From Closterium sp. NIES-65 (taxonomy: Eukaryota > Streptophyta > Zygnematophyceae > Desmidiales > Closteriaceae), in the NCBI GenBank assembly GCA_948144175.1, contig CANXME010000784.1, forward strand, positions 597,001-661,000: a stretch of DNA of 64,000 bases. Reading direction: 5' to 3'. The notes under the pieces are model-generated. The model searched no databases. It was not told the DNA's origin and saw nothing but the letters and a program-made list of their open reading frames with translations. Positions 63,501-64,000 of the stretch are shown piece by piece (position 1 is the stretch's first letter; each line of letters starts with the position of its first letter). A program made the position numbers and the translations under genes.

Positions 63501-64000
63501 CGGAAAGGAGTAGGGGGGAAGGGGGAGACGGGGTACAAGAGAGAAAGGGGAAAAGTGGGAGAAGAAAGAAAGAGACATGGGAGAGTTGTAGTCCTGTGAG
63601 TGGATAGGGAGAGTACGCATGGTGGGCGTGGGCGAGTGAGAAGCAGAACCCAGCAGATGTAGCTCAGTGCTCTGCTCTGCTTCTCACATGCCCACGCCCA
63701 CCACGTGTACTCTACCTACCTCGCTCCCATGCCGTTCTCGTTGCTACTACTGCTACTCCAGTGCCCACCTGCTCCAGTACCCACCTGCCCCAGTGCCCAC
63801 CTGCTCCAGTGCCCACCTGCTCCAGTGCCCACCTGCCCCAGTGCCCACCTGCCCCAGTGCCCACCTGCCCCAGTGCTCACCTGCTCGAGGCTGCCAATGA
63901 GCTCGAAGGTGGGTGCAGCGGCGGCCCTGGGGTTGAGGGAGGGCAGCTGCCGCACAGGCCGAACGAAGCGAGCCGGCGCAGAGAAGAGGAAAATGCCCGG
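57591..64000 (-). CDS. RPA2: RNA polymerase I second-largest subunit (RPA2/A135), 3' part
   Basis: Forms the Pol I active-site cleft for rRNA synthesis in the nucleolus. Exons in gene order: 64000-63881 ([21 protein letters not shown]), 63346-63164, 62516-62338, 61260-61185, 60785-60633, 60209-60066, 59178-58966, 58586-57591. Signatures include [104 protein letters not shown] and a C-terminal zinc site C-x2-C...C-x2-C. Of the three polymerases, Pol I is indicated by [20 protein letters not shown] and the C-terminal layout. A Pro/Ala/Gly-rich insertion of about 100 residues lies between FVDASPF and [11 protein letters not shown]. The 5' exons lie outside the window. Every intron holds copies of exon edges. 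Exons 60785-60633 and 60209-60066 are less conserved and their limits less sure. Confidence 0.9.
58801..58905 (-). repeat. Echo of an RPA2 exon end (58966-59178 exon)
   Basis: Repeats the last about 100 bp of the exon ending at 58966, including GGCATGCTCGTCGAATCAGT and the donor AAG|GTGAG. It encodes [20 protein letters not shown]-type sequence. Confidence 0.9.
59307..59590 (-). repeat. Echoes of the RPA2 [14 protein letters not shown] exon start
   Basis: Two diverged copies (59307-59437 and about 59519-59585) of the start of exon 59178-58966, each preceded in the gene sense by a GC(A)G-type acceptor region. The first encodes [20 protein letters not shown]; the second is shorter ([15 protein letters not shown]). 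Confidence 0.9.
59717..59975 (-). repeat. Echoes of the RPA2 exon 60066-60209 end with donor
   Basis: Two copies of the exon end (GTGGTGGATGGGGTCAC to GCGCTCACCAAG|GTGCGT), at about 59893-59970 and 59720-59805. They encode [17 protein letters not shown]-like sequence and keep GT after AAG. Confidence 0.9.
60366..60612 (-). repeat. Echoes of the RPA2 exon 60633-60785 end with donor
   Basis: Copies at about 60530-60612 and 60366-60445 encode [17 protein letters not shown] and end GGGGAG|GTGCGT. They follow the true exon end at 60633 in the gene sense. Confidence 0.9.
60909..61184 (-). repeat. 19-bp minisatellite derived from an RPA2 5' splice site
   Basis: About 14 further copies of the exon end TTACATCTACAAG|GTACGG follow the true donor at 61184-61183. 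Each unit (GGTTACATCTACAAGGTAC) contains the last exon codons (Gly-Tyr-Ile-Tyr-Lys) and a donor GTAC. Variants (ATTG, CTGG, CTTA on the plus strand) are scattered. Confidence 0.93.
61263..61385 (-). repeat. 12-bp repeat next to an RPA2 3' splice site
   Basis: About ten units of GTGCACGGGCAG / GTGAACGGGCAG / GTGTACGGGCAG (plus strand). On the minus strand they give a C-rich tract that ends CCCGTGCACCAG at the acceptor of exon 61260-61185. Confidence 0.9.
61490..62335 (-). repeat. Echoes of the RPA2 exon 62338-62516 end
   Basis: At least two diverged copies of the exon end follow the true donor at 62337: about 62160-62260 (encoding [20 protein letters not shown]) and 62075-62130 plus 61501-61548, the latter split by an inserted MITE. 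A short TATACCGGGTATGTGCT duplication lies directly at the true donor (62305-62337). Confidence 0.88.
61549..62074. mobile_element. MITE-like element with 15-bp terminal inverted repeats
   Basis: GCTATACCTGTGCAA at 61549-61563 is inverted at 62060-62074 (TTGCACAGGTATAGC), flanked by TCCC on both sides (61545-61548 and 62075-62078; CTCCC if one terminal base is shared). The 526-bp body is non-coding and rich in CGAGTA/TACTCG and CTCGGCCGAG palindromes. Removing it rejoins an exon echo. The 4-5-bp target duplication does not settle the superfamily. Confidence 0.8.
62605..63163 (-). repeat. 25-bp minisatellite derived from an RPA2 5' splice site
   Basis: About 21 further copies follow the true exon end (CAACATGTACCAGTGCCAG|GTCAGC, donor at 63163). 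The unit is about 25 bp (ATGTACCAGTGCCAGGTCAG plus CACA), and almost every unit keeps CAG|GTCAGC. A seven-unit block is present twice as a higher-order repeat. The units farthest from the exon (62617-62690) are the most changed. Confidence 0.95.
63425..63467 (-). repeat. Echo of the start of RPA2 exon 63164-63346
   Basis: GCATCCGGGCAGAGCACGTC... to AAAGACCTG on the plus strand repeats the exon start (CAG|GTCTTTCT..GACGTGCTCTGC) about 115 bp upstream in the gene sense, with its acceptor. Confidence 0.85.
63755..63880 (-). repeat. 16-bp minisatellite derived from an RPA2 5' splice site
   Basis: About eight units of GGCACTGGGGCAGGTG / GGCACTGGAGCAGGTG follow the exon end CTCGAGCAG|GTGAGCAC at 63881. 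Each unit has CAG|GTGGGC, a donor-like match. Confidence 0.92.

Noticed and set aside
62603-63538. CRISPR-like array or repetitive secreted protein ([12 protein letters not shown] repeats)
   Set aside because: The units are contiguous without spacers and derive from an exon edge of RPA2; the genome is eukaryotic.

Overview
The window is nuclear DNA from a streptophyte (plant-lineage) organism with GC-rich coding sequence and spliceosomal introns. The supporting genes are a plant-type RWP-RK transcription factor, a predicted chloroplast membrane protein, a dipeptidyl-peptidase of the plant DPP8/9-like type, and the second-largest subunit of RNA polymerase I. The Copia protein style (Gly-rich Gag, Gly-Gly-Ala-Glu-Pro spacer) and overall character suggest a charophyte alga such as a zygnematophyte (Closterium-like), but that is recollection and could not be checked here.

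Positions 1-39,714 are a nested cluster of Ty1/Copia LTR retrotransposons from two families. Family 1 has short LTRs (about 122-149 bp, beginning TGTCA) and a Gag-Pol with a Gly-rich Gag; members are called A (1-5556, cut by the window start), G (5838-9758), F (10873-21361), D (25040-29800, minus) and C (32004-39336, minus). Family 2 has LTRs of 400-442 bp (TGTTGGG...), a CCHC Gag and a YIDD reverse transcriptase; members are E (14758-21205) and B (21565-39714). The order of events can be read from 5-bp target-site duplications: E sits in the 3' end of F, D sits in the integrase/RT region of B, C sits in the 3' LTR of B, A and G sit in an older family-2 LTR remnant, and a 348-bp miniature LTR element sits in the gag of E. 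C is the youngest: its LTRs are identical and its 1,976-codon gag-pol is broken by only one in-frame TAG. The other family-1 copies are internally deleted or carry many stops.

Positions 39,715-64,000 are a gene region: a possible small minus-strand gene (about 40.3-40.5 kb), the two-exon chloroplast protein (41,332-43,491), the seven-exon DPP gene (44,400-51,620), the three-exon RWP-RK gene (54,377-56,611) and, converging on it, the 3' portion of the RPA2 gene (minus, 57,591 to beyond the window end).

The most striking feature is the structure of the introns. In both DPP and RPA2, which are unrelated, almost every exon/intron boundary is followed or preceded by extra, slightly diverged copies of the exon edge together with its splice site. 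In RPA2 three 5' splice sites have been amplified further into minisatellites of 25, 19 and 16 bp, so that the intron holds 8-22 tandem copies of the donor. Copies farther from the true exon tend to be more degenerate. One exon echo in RPA2 has itself been hit by a 526-bp MITE-like element. I regard this boundary amplification, and the miniature LTR element with a tRNA-like junction, as the best candidates for something undescribed.
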